A model generated the notes under the pieces. It saw only the letters and a list, made by a program, of their open reading frames with translations. It was not told the origin of the DNA and searched no databases. From Spirochaetaceae bacterium (GTDB lineage Bacteria; Spirochaetota; Leptospiria; Leptospirales; Leptonemataceae), in the NCBI GenBank assembly GCA_002730875.1, contig PCBI01000012.1, positions 206,356 through 270,355 of the forward strand: a DNA stretch of 64,000 nucleotides. Direction: 5' to 3'. The stretch's first letter is position 1. The number at the start of each line of letters is the position of its first letter. A program made the position numbers and the translations under genes. Positions 16,874 to 25,699 of this stretch are shown piece by piece.

Positions 16874-17527
16874 ATGCTGATGCAAATTGTGGCCTGGACC
16901 GCCTCTCTATTTGTTTTTCTATCCTTCTTTATGAAGACCATGATTCCGCTACGGATCATGGCCATTGTAAGCAATCTGACATTCATTGCCTATGCCCTGC
17001 TCGGAATACAGGAGGGTGTGTTTGATAAGGTGGCCGCTATCTTTGTTCTGCATTGCCTTCTTCTTCCGCTGAACGTAGTTCGCCTCTATCAAATGAAGTC
17101 TCTCATACGGGAGGTTAAACATGCAGCGGATTCCGACGAGGGCGTAAAGTTCCTAATCCCGCATATGACCAAACGAAATTATCCGGCCGGTCATGTCCTG
17201 TTTCGTCAGGGCGATCCGGCAGACGGAATTTTCTTTATACAGGAAGGCTCAGTGAAGCTACCGGAATTCGGAAAGACCATGGCCGAAGGCGCCGTTTTTG
17301 GGGAAGTGGGGATTTTCTCCCCGGACAATCAACGGGCCGGTACAGTTGTTTGCGATGAAGACTGCACTGTATACGAGATATCCAGGGACAAGGTTCTGCA
17401 GCTCTATTATCAGAATCCGGAGTTTGCTTTTTACATGATGCGTTCCGTGGCCCGAATTGTACAGGATAACACGGAAATCCTAGCTCGCGCAAGTAAGACT
17501 GCCGAAGCTTCCCCGGCGCAATCCTGA
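16874..17527 (+). CDS. Membrane protein with C-terminal cyclic-nucleotide-binding domain
   Basis: 217 residues. The first 80 hold about three hydrophobic helices ('IVAWTASLFVFLSFFMKTM', 'IMAIVSNLTFIAYALLGI', 'AAIFVLHCLLLPLNVV'). Residues 95-205 are a cNMP-binding beta-roll: 'YPAGHVLFRQGDPADGIFFI' and 'AVFGEVGIFSPDNQRAGTVV', where the Gly-Glu and the following Arg match the phosphate-binding cassette (FGExxLxxxxxRxAtV). No helix-turn-helix follows, so it is a membrane-tethered cNMP sensor rather than a CRP-type regulator. ATG 16880 (third codon) is an alternative start, with GGGA better spaced. Its ligand source could be the adenylate cyclase at 57096. Confidence 0.85.
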   Translation: MLMQIVAWTASLFVFLSFFMKTMIPLRIMAIVSNLTFIAYALLGIQEGVFDKVAAIFVLHCLLLPLNVVRLYQMKSLIREVKHAADSDEGVKFLIPHMTKRNYPAGHVLFRQGDPADGIFFIQEGSVKLPEFGKTMAEGAVFGEVGIFSPDNQRAGTVVCDEDCTVYEISRDKVLQLYYQNPEFAFYMMRSVARIVQDNTEILARASKTAEASPAQS

Positions 17528-17630
17528 GGTAAGGAGCGAGCTAACATCGGGTTGGTGCGTAGGTTGCGTCTATTCGCGGGCCGGGGCGAAAAAGTCTGTA
17601 TCCGGCCGGAATTCCGGCAGTCTCTCAGGC

Positions 17631-17678
17631 ATTCAGGCATTCAGGCATTCAGGCATTCAGGCATTCAGGCATTCAGGC
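17631..17678. repeat. 8-bp microsatellite (ATTCAGGC) x6
   Basis: Six perfect head-to-tail copies of ATTCAGGC, preceded by a partial copy TCAGGC at 17625-17630. The tract ends 4 bp beyond the stop codon of the minus-strand membrane protein (17683) and 104 bp after the stop of the cNMP-binding gene. Perfect octamer repeats are prone to slippage; here they are just outside both coding regions. Confidence 0.95.
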
Positions 17679-17682
17679 GTCA

Positions 17683-18360
17683 TCAAAACCACTCGTTAGC
17701 AATCCAGGTTCGCAATGCGAAAAGTGCCGGAAGCACAAGAATATAAGCCAGCGGCGCCAGCGCCAGAATCATGAAATTCTCCGTGAATACGGCATCCGGA
17801 TTGGCTTCGCCATTCTTGATTGCTGTAATGAATCCAATCTTTTGCCAGACAGAAAGCGCGAGGGCCAATCCCATGTAGACGACGGTGTCCCATCGTCCCT
17901 CTGGCTGTTGCTCCAGGCAGGCCATGACGAACCCTCCCACTGATCCCAGGAAGAGCAAGACGAACAATAACACTCCCAGCAAGCCAAATTCGGACCAGGC
18001 TGATGTGCCAGCGATCCCGGTTCCAAAAAGGAAATACAATGCGAAACCGATCATAAGGCTGCCGGTTTCAATCAGCGCTTCGTCCAGGAAGAAGGCCCAG
18101 AGAGAGCCATCGCTTTCCGACTGCTTAAAGGCCAGAACCAGAATTCGCGCCAGGGGTAGAGCTAGAAGGACCCAGTTGCGGCCCATGCCCTGCAAAATGA
18201 CAGGTACGTATATGTATATGTTCATCGTGGCCAGAAGCCAGCCGCCGAAGATGATCCATTGCGCGTAATCGGAATCCAGCTCCAGAGCGGACCAGGCTCC
18301 CAGAAAGGGCAGGGCGGCAACGTAGCCGGCTTCAATCCACTGTATCCATTTTCGTGGCAC
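17683..18360 (-). CDS. Multi-pass membrane protein of unknown function
   Basis: 225 residues with about six to seven hydrophobic helices covering most of the length (for example 'AQWIIFGGWLLATMNIYIYV', 'FGLLGVLLFVLLFLGSVGGF' and 'FMILALAPLAYILVLPALFA'). No transport or enzyme motif was recognised. The start is a GTG at 18360 with only a weak GAAG site. The stop codon abuts an ATTCAGGC microsatellite. It ends facing the cNMP-binding gene, so the two are convergent. Confidence 0.75.
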   Translation of the reverse strand: MPRKWIQWIEAGYVAALPFLGAWSALELDSDYAQWIIFGGWLLATMNIYIYVPVILQGMGRNWVLLALPLARILVLAFKQSESDGSLWAFFLDEALIETGSLMIGFALYFLFGTGIAGTSAWSEFGLLGVLLFVLLFLGSVGGFVMACLEQQPEGRWDTVVYMGLALALSVWQKIGFITAIKNGEANPDAVFTENFMILALAPLAYILVLPALFALRTWIANEWF

Positions 18361-18427
18361 GGCTTCTAAGATCCTAATGCTACCGGCAGTCCATCTAGAA
18401 CGAATCTGGCCTGAAGCTCGCCCGGGC

Positions 18428-19468
18428 TTATCTTTCCCGATGGGCCTTGAAGAACTCGGCGATGGTTTTTGTGCTCCATTCTGGATTCAAGGTCAGCATG
18501 TTGTGTCCCATTTTCGGGGCCAGGGTGTGCTTCGTTTGCTGTGGCAATCTGGGCAAATGGTACTCTTTCTGAAAATCGTATCCGAATACGCTACATTCGC
18601 TACTAATCATCAGGAGCGGTCCCTTGTAGCGTTGGGAACCTTCTGTCAGGTCCAGAGGAAATGATCCTGGATCATCCATAACGGATGCCAGTAGAGTGTC
18701 GAATGCCTGGTATCCGCCTCGCACAAACGAACCTTCGGGCAGGGATTCGCCTTCGCATTGATAGGGAGGCCCCGAGGCACCGCCATTCAGAATGTCTGTC
18801 ATTACGTAGTCGGTGGGTTCATGTCCGTCCTCTTCTGCGATGAAGGGAACGGCCAGAAATGCGGGGATGAATTTTAGCATGGCCCAGAAAGACTGATGCT
18901 CTTTCATTCGCTTTACGAACTCCACAGCCGATTCCGGATACAGCATCCCCGGTTCAATCACTACCGCTGCCTTGATCATTTCCGGGTGTTGTCCCAGGTA
19001 GGCAACGAGCAGCATACCTCCCCAGGAGTGGCCTACGATTCGGATGGGGCTGCCCTGTCCGATGTGTTTTACCATTGAATGGAGATCCGCCAGGTGCTGT
19101 TCCACGGTAAGTTGATCGGTGGGCGCTCTAGGGCTCAGTCCCGAGCCCCGTTGATCATAGAGTATTACTTGATAGTTTTCTGCGAGGGCCTTCATGGGAC
19201 GCAAATACTCCAAATCGCCGCCCGGGCCGCCATGAATGAACAGAACTGGCGGATTGGTTTCGGAGCCATAGACAACTGTATGAAACGGAAATCCGTCGAT
19301 TTCCGTTCGCGGTAGCGCGGAGTCAAATTCGGTGGTTCTGGGAACTCCGGTGCAGCCCAGGGCCAGTCCCAAAAGCGACAGCACTCCGGTTAATCTGGCA
19401 ATTTCTGTCATCCATTTTCGCATCATTGGGCAAATGGAATAGTCGGCCTGATCCAGGTCAACTCGCAT
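18428..19468 (-). CDS. Alpha/beta hydrolase lipoprotein (proline iminopeptidase-like)
   Basis: 346 residues. A hydrophobic segment near residues 24-38 ends in the lipobox LALGC, so the protein is probably lipid-anchored. The hydrolase fold shows 'VLFIHGGPGGDLEYLRP', 'YDQRGSGLSPRAP' and the nucleophile elbow GHSWGG (VGHSWGGMLLVAYL), a combination typical of proline iminopeptidase/S33 family members, then a late 'MGHNMLTLNPEW' histidine. Two starts are possible: ATG 19468 with GGAAG upstream, or ATG 19426, which gives a normal-length signal peptide but no ribosome-binding site. Substrate unknown. Confidence 0.85.
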   Translation of the reverse strand: MRVDLDQADYSICPMMRKWMTEIARLTGVLSLLGLALGCTGVPRTTEFDSALPRTEIDGFPFHTVVYGSETNPPVLFIHGGPGGDLEYLRPMKALAENYQVILYDQRGSGLSPRAPTDQLTVEQHLADLHSMVKHIGQGSPIRIVGHSWGGMLLVAYLGQHPEMIKAAVVIEPGMLYPESAVEFVKRMKEHQSFWAMLKFIPAFLAVPFIAEEDGHEPTDYVMTDILNGGASGPPYQCEGESLPEGSFVRGGYQAFDTLLASVMDDPGSFPLDLTEGSQRYKGPLLMISSECSVFGYDFQKEYHLPRLPQQTKHTLAPKMGHNMLTLNPEWSTKTIAEFFKAHRER

Positions 19469-19626
19469 AGAACTTCCGTGGCCTGTTTCCTGTAAAAGAT
19501 CGGCTGTGCTTAAAACGAATAGATACTATGAGATATGTAATAAATCAGATAGAATTTCGCTGAAAGATATATGTTGTGCGTGAGTCGGCGCTCGTCCGGG
19601 CGGGCTCAGCGCCACGCAATCAAGGC

Positions 19627-21111
19627 TTAGTTGGCGCTATCGGTGGATACTCGGAAGAAGTATGGTCTGGAATACAGATGCCACTGTCTGTATTGAATAA
19701 AGTTACCGTTGGACGAATGGTTCTTTATCTTGCCTTCTTTGATCTTATGCGACGTCTCATTCATACGGCTAATCGCATTCTTTATGGAAGCTCGATAGCT
19801 CTCGGCTTTCTTATGCGCCAGTTGCGCCAGTTCCTGCGGGGCTCGAACCGCTTCGGTAGCGGTGTCTTCCTGCAGCAGGTCTGGATTGGCTTCCAATTCT
19901 CGCAGTCGGGCCAGGGCTTCGTCGTAGTCGCTCCGTGCTTCTCGATACAACGGATCCTCCAGGCATTCCTTGCACAAAGGCGCAAGATAGGGATCAATGA
20001 GAGTCATGCGTACCTGGAGGGTGACCGGATAATCCGTATCAGGTCGTCGCTTCAGCTCAATGGACTGGGGGATGGCATCTCGGTCAGTGTAGTTCTTAAT
20101 GTGCGCAACGATACGAGTTTTGGGTTCCGGATCTTCCGCTTCTTCCACCGTAACCGAAGTTGCATTGGGCAGGATTAGAAAGCGGCGGGCTTTCTTTTGT
20201 TCGGTAATCCTTTCAAAGCGAAAACTGCTGAAGTTGAGCGGCGCTCGGCCCAGGATTTCTCCTTTGTGGTCCCGGAGTAACACTTCATGCTCCAGGATCT
20301 TGCCGTCCCGAATTGCCTGGGGGACGTTCAGGCCAGCCCTGGAATAGTCCACTTCTACAAGCGCTACCGGCTGACCTTCGTCGTCGGTATGAATGCGAAG
20401 TCGTCCTTCTTTGTCCGGATCCACAGGTCCTACGACTATGCGATTCAGATCGATGACCGGCGAATGAGGCCTGTCGCGCAGAATTAACTCTTGTTTGCCG
20501 TCGCCTTCGCCATAGATTAAAGAATGGGCTCTGGAAAGCTCTTTCTTTGTTAGGCCCGGCGGTGTGGATTTAAGATTGGCGATAAAGCGCGAAGAGTTCG
20601 GGTCCGCCAGGGCACTGGAGACCGGCCTGCGTATGATTTCCGGTTTCTGTTCTTTCGTTTCGTCGGCGGGTTTCTCTACTTCCGGCTCTGTTTTTACTTC
20701 TGGCTCGTTGGTTTCGGATTTCTCCGGCTGAACCGTCTTCTTTTCGGTGGTCTCCCTTTTTGGAGGTTCTTTTCGGGTGTCCACGGCAGGTTTGGGGCGT
20801 GGTTCTTTCACTGGTTCCCTTTTGGCTGGCGTGGGTTCCTGTTTCTTTTCCCGCTTTTTCTCTTCCAGGGTCTCCACGCGATCGCCATAGATAACTCGAA
20901 TCACCTGACTCTTGCGAATGGTGATCGCCGCGCCCTGGTCCTTTTGAATCCGCAACATGTAGGGATTCTGGTCATAGACAACGCCTTCGATGATTACGCC
21001 ATTCTTGAGTATTACGGTATCTGCGTGCAGGGCGCCGGCTATGAAAGTGAGAAAGGCGGCCAGAAATAGCCGCCTCTCAAAAAGGGGTTTGATTACGTTG
21101 GCAACTCGCAT
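19627..21111 (-). CDS. Uncharacterised secreted protein, paralogue of the upstream lipoprotein
   Basis: 494 residues. Signal peptide ('LFLAAFLTFIAGALHA'), then a small beta domain 'DTVILKNGVIIEGVVYD' to 'SQVIRVIYGD', a strand pattern common in spirochaetal envelope proteins. Residues about 85-165 are a Lys/Glu/Pro-rich linker likely to span the periplasm. The C-terminal 270 residues are homologous to the protein at 21123-22235: both share a 'LNVxQxIxxGKILEH' block followed by 'GRAPxNF', a 'VELKR' or 'IELKR' strand, a Cys pair and a coiled-coil-like helix ending in 'YRxWxL'. No function is recognised. It follows its paralogue by 11 bp and is surely co-transcribed. Confidence 0.85.
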   Translation of the reverse strand: MRVANVIKPLFERRLFLAAFLTFIAGALHADTVILKNGVIIEGVVYDQNPYMLRIQKDQGAAITIRKSQVIRVIYGDRVETLEEKKREKKQEPTPAKREPVKEPRPKPAVDTRKEPPKRETTEKKTVQPEKSETNEPEVKTEPEVEKPADETKEQKPEIIRRPVSSALADPNSSRFIANLKSTPPGLTKKELSRAHSLIYGEGDGKQELILRDRPHSPVIDLNRIVVGPVDPDKEGRLRIHTDDEGQPVALVEVDYSRAGLNVPQAIRDGKILEHEVLLRDHKGEILGRAPLNFSSFRFERITEQKKARRFLILPNATSVTVEEAEDPEPKTRIVAHIKNYTDRDAIPQSIELKRRPDTDYPVTLQVRMTLIDPYLAPLCKECLEDPLYREARSDYDEALARLRELEANPDLLQEDTATEAVRAPQELAQLAHKKAESYRASIKNAISRMNETSHKIKEGKIKNHSSNGNFIQYRQWHLYSRPYFFRVSTDSAN

Positions 21112-21122
21112 GTAGGGGGCGA

Positions 21123-22235
21123 TTAGTTGGATTGCATTTCCTCCGGGTCGCTACTATCGGCAGATTCGGTATTGTCACCGGGATCTGCCGAGTCTTTCCC
21201 GGAATCGAGGTCTTCCATGTAGCTGTCGCTACCTTCCTCGACCCCTGGCTGGACTGGCTGGCTGCTTTCGTTCTTGATCTGAAAATAGCGCGGTACCGTC
21301 AGCAGTTTCCATTCGCGGTAATGCAGGTAGTCGCCGCCTCGGGCGGTGTAGTTAACGTATGGATCGTTATCTTCATTATTGGTAGGGCGCTTGTTCAGTT
21401 TTTTGATTTCACGCTGGATCCCTTCCTTGTATTCTTCTACAGGCTTCTTTAGGCGAAATACCAGAGCATCCGACTCAAGGGCCACCACTTCAGCTTCGTT
21501 TCCTTCGCCGCTTCGCTGCAGAGTCTTGTTAACTTTGTCCTCGATTTCTGTAAGAGTTTCCTGGTTGTCTTTCTCGATTTGCTTGAAGGCCACCTTTTCC
21601 ACGGAGGGACAGTCCTTGTCGCCGGAAGCGCAAAGCTCCGAGTAGAACGGCTGAATATACACCAGTTCCAGATAAATGGAGACAGTGCTGCCGCTGGCAG
21701 GGGATCGCTTGAGTTCTACGTACTGAGGTACACGAGCGCCATCTTCGTAAACTTTCAGCCGCGCTCGTCTTTCCAGTGGTTGAGGTTCCGGTCGATCGGA
21801 TTTGTCGTATTCCACTTCGGAGCCAGAATCTGTGAAGAGCAGCTTCTGCGACTGCACCGAAGATGTGATTTCTTCTACTTCAAAGGCGATGAAGTTGATG
21901 GGGGCCCGGCCTATTTCGCGACCCTGTGCATCCATAATTACAATGTTGTGCTCCAGAATCTTCCCGTTCTTGATCTCCTGGATAACATTCAAACCGGAAT
22001 TCTTGTAATCCAGCTCCAGCAATGCCACCGGGTTTCCCTCGCTGTTCTTTCGGATTTCAATGATCTGGCTGTTATTATTGGCGGCTCCAAGCGGTTGCAT
22101 GCCAATGTTGTTAAGGTTGATTTCCGAACTATAGTCCGGGTAATCCTTTATTATGTCCGGGCCTTTAGTCTGGCAATTTAGAGCCAGTCCCGCCACGGAA
22201 ACTGCCGCGATGGCAAAAATCTTGATACGATTCAT
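21123..22235 (-). CDS. Uncharacterised lipoprotein, first gene of a paralogous pair
   Basis: 370 residues. The N-terminus (MNRIKIFAIAAVSVAGLALNC) is a lipoprotein signal with lipobox LALNC. The body corresponds to the C-terminal domain of the downstream 494-residue protein: 'LLELDYKNSGLNVIQEI' and 'KNGKILEHNIVIMD' match closely, as does 'YREWKL' near the end. Two cysteines ('ELCASGDKDC') may form a disulfide, also conserved in the paralogue ('PLCKECLED'). The last 55 residues are acidic and Ser/Asp-rich. No domain of known function is recognised. The gene pair is compact and single-stranded in direction, pointing to a joint envelope role. Confidence 0.85.
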   Translation of the reverse strand: MNRIKIFAIAAVSVAGLALNCQTKGPDIIKDYPDYSSEINLNNIGMQPLGAANNNSQIIEIRKNSEGNPVALLELDYKNSGLNVIQEIKNGKILEHNIVIMDAQGREIGRAPINFIAFEVEEITSSVQSQKLLFTDSGSEVEYDKSDRPEPQPLERRARLKVYEDGARVPQYVELKRSPASGSTVSIYLELVYIQPFYSELCASGDKDCPSVEKVAFKQIEKDNQETLTEIEDKVNKTLQRSGEGNEAEVVALESDALVFRLKKPVEEYKEGIQREIKKLNKRPTNNEDNDPYVNYTARGGDYLHYREWKLLTVPRYFQIKNESSQPVQPGVEEGSDSYMEDLDSGKDSADPGDNTESADSSDPEEMQSN

Positions 22236-22576
22236 GGGATACCTGCTAGAGTAGGAGCGATACTACTACGAATTTAAAACGAGAGGAAAGTCCGGTCCGG
22301 TTGGGGGTCAAGGAAAATCCGGCCGCCTTTTCGCCGATTCGCTGCTAGATTGGATGCCTAAAAACCAGGCAAAAGTAAGCTACCGGAGGCCGGCCACCCG
22401 AGTCAGAAAGGGAATTCTTAAATCAAGACGGCAAAGAACAGCGCGAAAACCCTGCCTGACCTCGCGAAGTAGTCCGGCCCCAATCTCGGCATTTCTTGTC
22501 CAGGTCTGGAATCAATCCGTTCGTCCGTTGGCAATGCGGGTTGGGCTCTTCCAGGGCTGAACGCTCCCAGAGAGCT
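22236..22576. other. Intergenic stretch, nothing recognised
   Basis: 341 bp between same-strand genes. A GAGGAAAGTCC string (22280-22290) resembles the conserved start of RNase P RNA, but the rest of that RNA is missing. No coding frame is supported. Confidence 0.5.
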
Positions 22577-23473
22577 CTAAACCCTGCCGAAAAACTCGAT
22601 GAGATGGTTTGCCAGAAGCTCGCCTTGATCCTCCTGAAGAAAATGTCCTGCATTGGGAATCGTAACATGATTCTGACCTTTCGCGCCGGGGACTTTTCGC
22701 CTGAAGATGGCATCTACGCCTCGCGTTATTGGATCGGAATCGCTAAACGTACACAGAAAAGGTTTTTCCCAGGCCTGGAGAACCTCCCACGCTTTTCGAT
22801 TCGCGGGAGCCGCTGGATCGTTCGGTTCCACCGGGACCAGCGCCGGAAAAATGCGAGCTCCGGCTTTATAGGATTCGTCGGGGAACGGCGCTTCGTAGCC
22901 TTTCAGGATTTCCGGGCCGGGCTTCTGAAAGCATCCGTTGCCTATAATACGGCCTACCGGAAGCTTTTTTACTTTTTGCGAAAAATCTCTCCATTGAAAG
23001 AAGGCCTCGCCGGGCTTCTGGTCCCCGGTAGGCAGAAATGTGTTCCCGGCGGCGAGCTTCTCGAATCGGTGCTTCTCTTCGGCAGCTATGCGAAGACCCA
23101 GCAAACCGCCCCAGTCCTGACAGAACAGATTGATGTTTTTTAGATCCAGCTCCAGGATGAGCTTCTTAAGCCAGTCAATATGAGCCTGGTAGCTGTAATC
23201 TGTGGCGATTACGGGTTTGTCGGACTTACCAAAGCCGATTAAATCGGGGGCGATCACTCTAAAGCCCGCCTGAGCCAGGGGCGGAATCATCGTTCTGTAG
23301 AGATAGGACCAGCTGGGCTCGCCATGGAGCAGTAACGCCAGGGGGCCCGACTTGTTTCCTTCGTCCACGTAATGCATTCGCATGCCGGACCTGTCCACAT
23401 CAACATAGTTGGGGGAAAACGGATAATCCACCAGGTTCTGAAATGCTTCGTCGGGCGTGCGCTTGAATTCCAT
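22577..23473 (-). CDS. Haloalkane dehalogenase (subfamily I-like)
   Basis: 298 residues. All catalytic elements of the HLD-I group are visible: oxyanion-hole block HGEPSW (50-55), nucleophile Asp120 followed by halide-stabilising Trp121 in CQDWGG, a candidate acid Asp248 in 'FSDSDPI', and the base His278 in 'PNAGHFLQED'. Trp162 in the cap could be the second halide ligand. The enzyme hydrolyses carbon-halogen bonds to give an alcohol and halide. The N-terminal 'RTPDEAFQNLVDYPFSPNYV' is also the characteristic lead of this subfamily. Natural substrate unknown; there is no neighbouring haloacid pathway. Confidence 0.9.
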   Translation of the reverse strand: MEFKRTPDEAFQNLVDYPFSPNYVDVDRSGMRMHYVDEGNKSGPLALLLHGEPSWSYLYRTMIPPLAQAGFRVIAPDLIGFGKSDKPVIATDYSYQAHIDWLKKLILELDLKNINLFCQDWGGLLGLRIAAEEKHRFEKLAAGNTFLPTGDQKPGEAFFQWRDFSQKVKKLPVGRIIGNGCFQKPGPEILKGYEAPFPDESYKAGARIFPALVPVEPNDPAAPANRKAWEVLQAWEKPFLCTFSDSDPITRGVDAIFRRKVPGAKGQNHVTIPNAGHFLQEDQGELLANHLIEFFGRV

Positions 23474-23717
23474 ACCCGATAATCAGCTCTGGCGATCAGA
23501 ATGCAAAAGGAAAAACAAGTCCCCTGGCGAATTGTCCCCCAGAAGGCCAGCCCCGATGGCACGGCCTCCTGGAACCGTTGCCAGCCTCAATCCGGCCCGA
23601 AGTCGTTGTGCACGGCCTCGAATAGAGCCAGAGTCAGGGAGTCTGTGCCTGCCTCATGGGAACGGAAAGACGGTTCTTCAGCGTTGACACCTGAAGGCCA
23701 GCGCATGCCTTGAACCG

Positions 23718-25571
23718 ATGAACATCCTTTCAGCCCAGAACCTGGGACGAAGACACGGCGATCAAACTCTGTTTGCGGACCTGACCATCGGATTGAATGC
23801 CGGCGAGAAGCTGGGCATCATCGGCCGAAACGGTCAGGGGAAGTCTACGCTGGCGCGAATACTGGCCGGGCTGGAGGAGCCGGATTCAGGTCAGGTCGTG
23901 CACAAGAAGGGGCTGAAGATCGCCTACATGGAACAGAATCCGGAAGCCCGTTCCGATTTAACCATTCAGCAGTACATTCGCCCCGGCGGAGAGAGTCTGC
24001 CTGTAGGACAGGTGCGCGAAGTATTGTCTCTTGTGGGCATTGAAGCGGAGGATAAGCCGCTATCCATGCTTTCGGGCGGCGGCCTTCGCCGTGCCTCTCT
24101 GGCCCGGGCCCTGTTAAGCGAAGCCGATCTATTGATTCTGGATGAGCCCACGAATCATCTGGACCTGGATGCGATATTGTCTCTCGAGGATCGGTTGCGA
24201 CGGTTCTCAGGCGCATTACTGCTGATTACCCATGACCGCTACTTTCTGGACCGCATTGTAGGCTCCATCCTGGAGGTGGACCAGGGCTCCGTGCGGCGAT
24301 TCGAAGGCGGTTATTCCAGCTTTCTTGAGAAGAAAGAGGCCCTGGAGCAGCAGGCGCGCCTCGCCGAGCACAAAGCAAAGAAGTTCCTTTCCACGGAATT
24401 GGAGTGGCTTCGAAGGCAGCCTAAAGCGCGCGGAACCAAGCAACGAGCGCGAATCGATCGCATTGAAAAGGTGCAAAGCAGAGACAAGTACTCCGAGCAA
24501 AAGCAGATGAAGCTGGCCGGAAAAAGCGCCCGGTTGGGAAACAAAATCCTGGAGATTCACGATCTGGCAGCCAGCGTCGAGGACAAGGCGCTGTTCAGCG
24601 AATTCGAATACAGATTTCAGAGCGGCGACCGTGTTGGCATCCTGGGGCCAAATGGATGCGGCAAATCTACATTGCTGGACACCATCGCCAACCGTCGCAG
24701 CCCGGACCATGGTCGCATCGAGTACGGAGAGACTGTTCGAATCGGCTACTTTGATCAGATGGGCCGCATCATGCCCGATGACATGCGAGTAGAAGACTTC
24801 TTCAAACAGGAAGTGGGCCATCATACCATCGGTACCGGCCTTTCGCCAGGCGAGCTCCTGGAAGCTTTTCTTTTTCATCCATCGGTGCTTTATCGTCCGC
24901 TGGGCAAGCTATCCGGCGGCGAGAAGCGAAGAGTACTGTTAGTCTCCGTTCTATTAAACTCGCCGAATTTTCTGATTCTGGACGAACCTACAAACGATTT
25001 TGACATTTCTACCCTGACGGCTCTGGAATCCTATCTGGATGACTTTCCGGGGCCGGTGGTCACTGTTTCGCACGATCGATGGTTTCTGGATCGCGTAGCC
25101 TCGCATCTCTTCCTATTTCGTCCGGATGGAAAGATTCAGGACTATGTAGGCAGCGCATCCGACTTCCTCGAAGATCGTCGAGACTCCGAATGGTTGCAGG
25201 AGAATAACTGGTCCGCAAGAGGCGACGCGGACAGGGAAAGGCCGGCTGGAGCCGTCTTGCTGGCAAAGTCGAATCAGGGCACGACTAACGGGGAAGGTGA
25301 TAAGCTGGCGACGAATGCGACATCGGCCAGGCCCGTTCCAGCGCGGCGAATGGGCAATAAGGAGCGGAAAGAGCTTGCGGAGCTTCCGGGGCGCATTGAA
25401 AGCCTGGAAAAGGAGATCGCCGAACTGGAAAGTAAGCTATCTTCCGGCGAGTCGGACTCGGGAAAGCTGGCGACCTGGGGCGCGAGGCATGTTGAAGCGA
25501 ACACAGAGTTGGAACAGGCCATGGAACGGTGGGTGGAATTAGAGGAAATCCAGAGGAGTCACACTTTATAG
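23718..25571 (+). CDS. uup: ABC-F family ATPase (Uup-like)
   Basis: 617 residues with two ABC ATPase domains and no membrane segment. Domain 1: Walker A GRNGQGKST (36-44), signature SGGGLRRASLARAL, Walker B LLILDEPTNHLDL. Domain 2: GPNGCGKST, LSGGEKRRVLL, FLILDEPTNDFD. A charged linker lies between them, and the C-terminal 70 residues form a coiled coil ('LPGRIESLEKEIAELESKL'), the arrangement of Uup, an ABC-F protein acting on ribosomes and in some species binding DNA. The signature in domain 1 has an extra Gly, a minor variant. It begins divergently from the dehalogenase. Confidence 0.9.
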   Translation: MNILSAQNLGRRHGDQTLFADLTIGLNAGEKLGIIGRNGQGKSTLARILAGLEEPDSGQVVHKKGLKIAYMEQNPEARSDLTIQQYIRPGGESLPVGQVREVLSLVGIEAEDKPLSMLSGGGLRRASLARALLSEADLLILDEPTNHLDLDAILSLEDRLRRFSGALLLITHDRYFLDRIVGSILEVDQGSVRRFEGGYSSFLEKKEALEQQARLAEHKAKKFLSTELEWLRRQPKARGTKQRARIDRIEKVQSRDKYSEQKQMKLAGKSARLGNKILEIHDLAASVEDKALFSEFEYRFQSGDRVGILGPNGCGKSTLLDTIANRRSPDHGRIEYGETVRIGYFDQMGRIMPDDMRVEDFFKQEVGHHTIGTGLSPGELLEAFLFHPSVLYRPLGKLSGGEKRRVLLVSVLLNSPNFLILDEPTNDFDISTLTALESYLDDFPGPVVTVSHDRWFLDRVASHLFLFRPDGKIQDYVGSASDFLEDRRDSEWLQENNWSARGDADRERPAGAVLLAKSNQGTTNGEGDKLATNATSARPVPARRMGNKERKELAELPGRIESLEKEIAELESKLSSGESDSGKLATWGARHVEANTELEQAMERWVELEEIQRSHTL

Positions 25572-25621
25572 AGGACTATGCCGGCCAGGACTTCGAAAGA
25601 AAGAGGAGGGCAAGCCAGATA

Positions 25622-25653
25622 GGCGGTGCCGATGTTATTTGTCGGCGATCGCC
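25622..25653. terminator. Imperfect hairpin between convergent genes
   Basis: GGCG and GCCGA on the left pair with TCGGC and CGCC on the right around the loop TGTTATTTG. It lies between the ends of the ABC-F and kinase genes and could end transcripts from both sides, but no U-run is present. Confidence 0.3.
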
Positions 25654-25699
25654 CATAAATGAAGTAGAACCGGGGTTGCGATAAAGACTGCCTGCGGCC

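Noticed and set aside
17625..17678. CRISPR array
   Set aside because: The ATTCAGGC copies are directly adjacent with no spacers, and no cas genes are present. The same holds for 1896-1935, 59886-59980 and 63910-64000.
22280..22400. RNase P RNA-like string GAGGAAAGTCC
   Set aside because: Only the short P4-like string matches. The expected downstream blocks and the closing ACAGAA region are absent within the available 300 bp, so this is chance.
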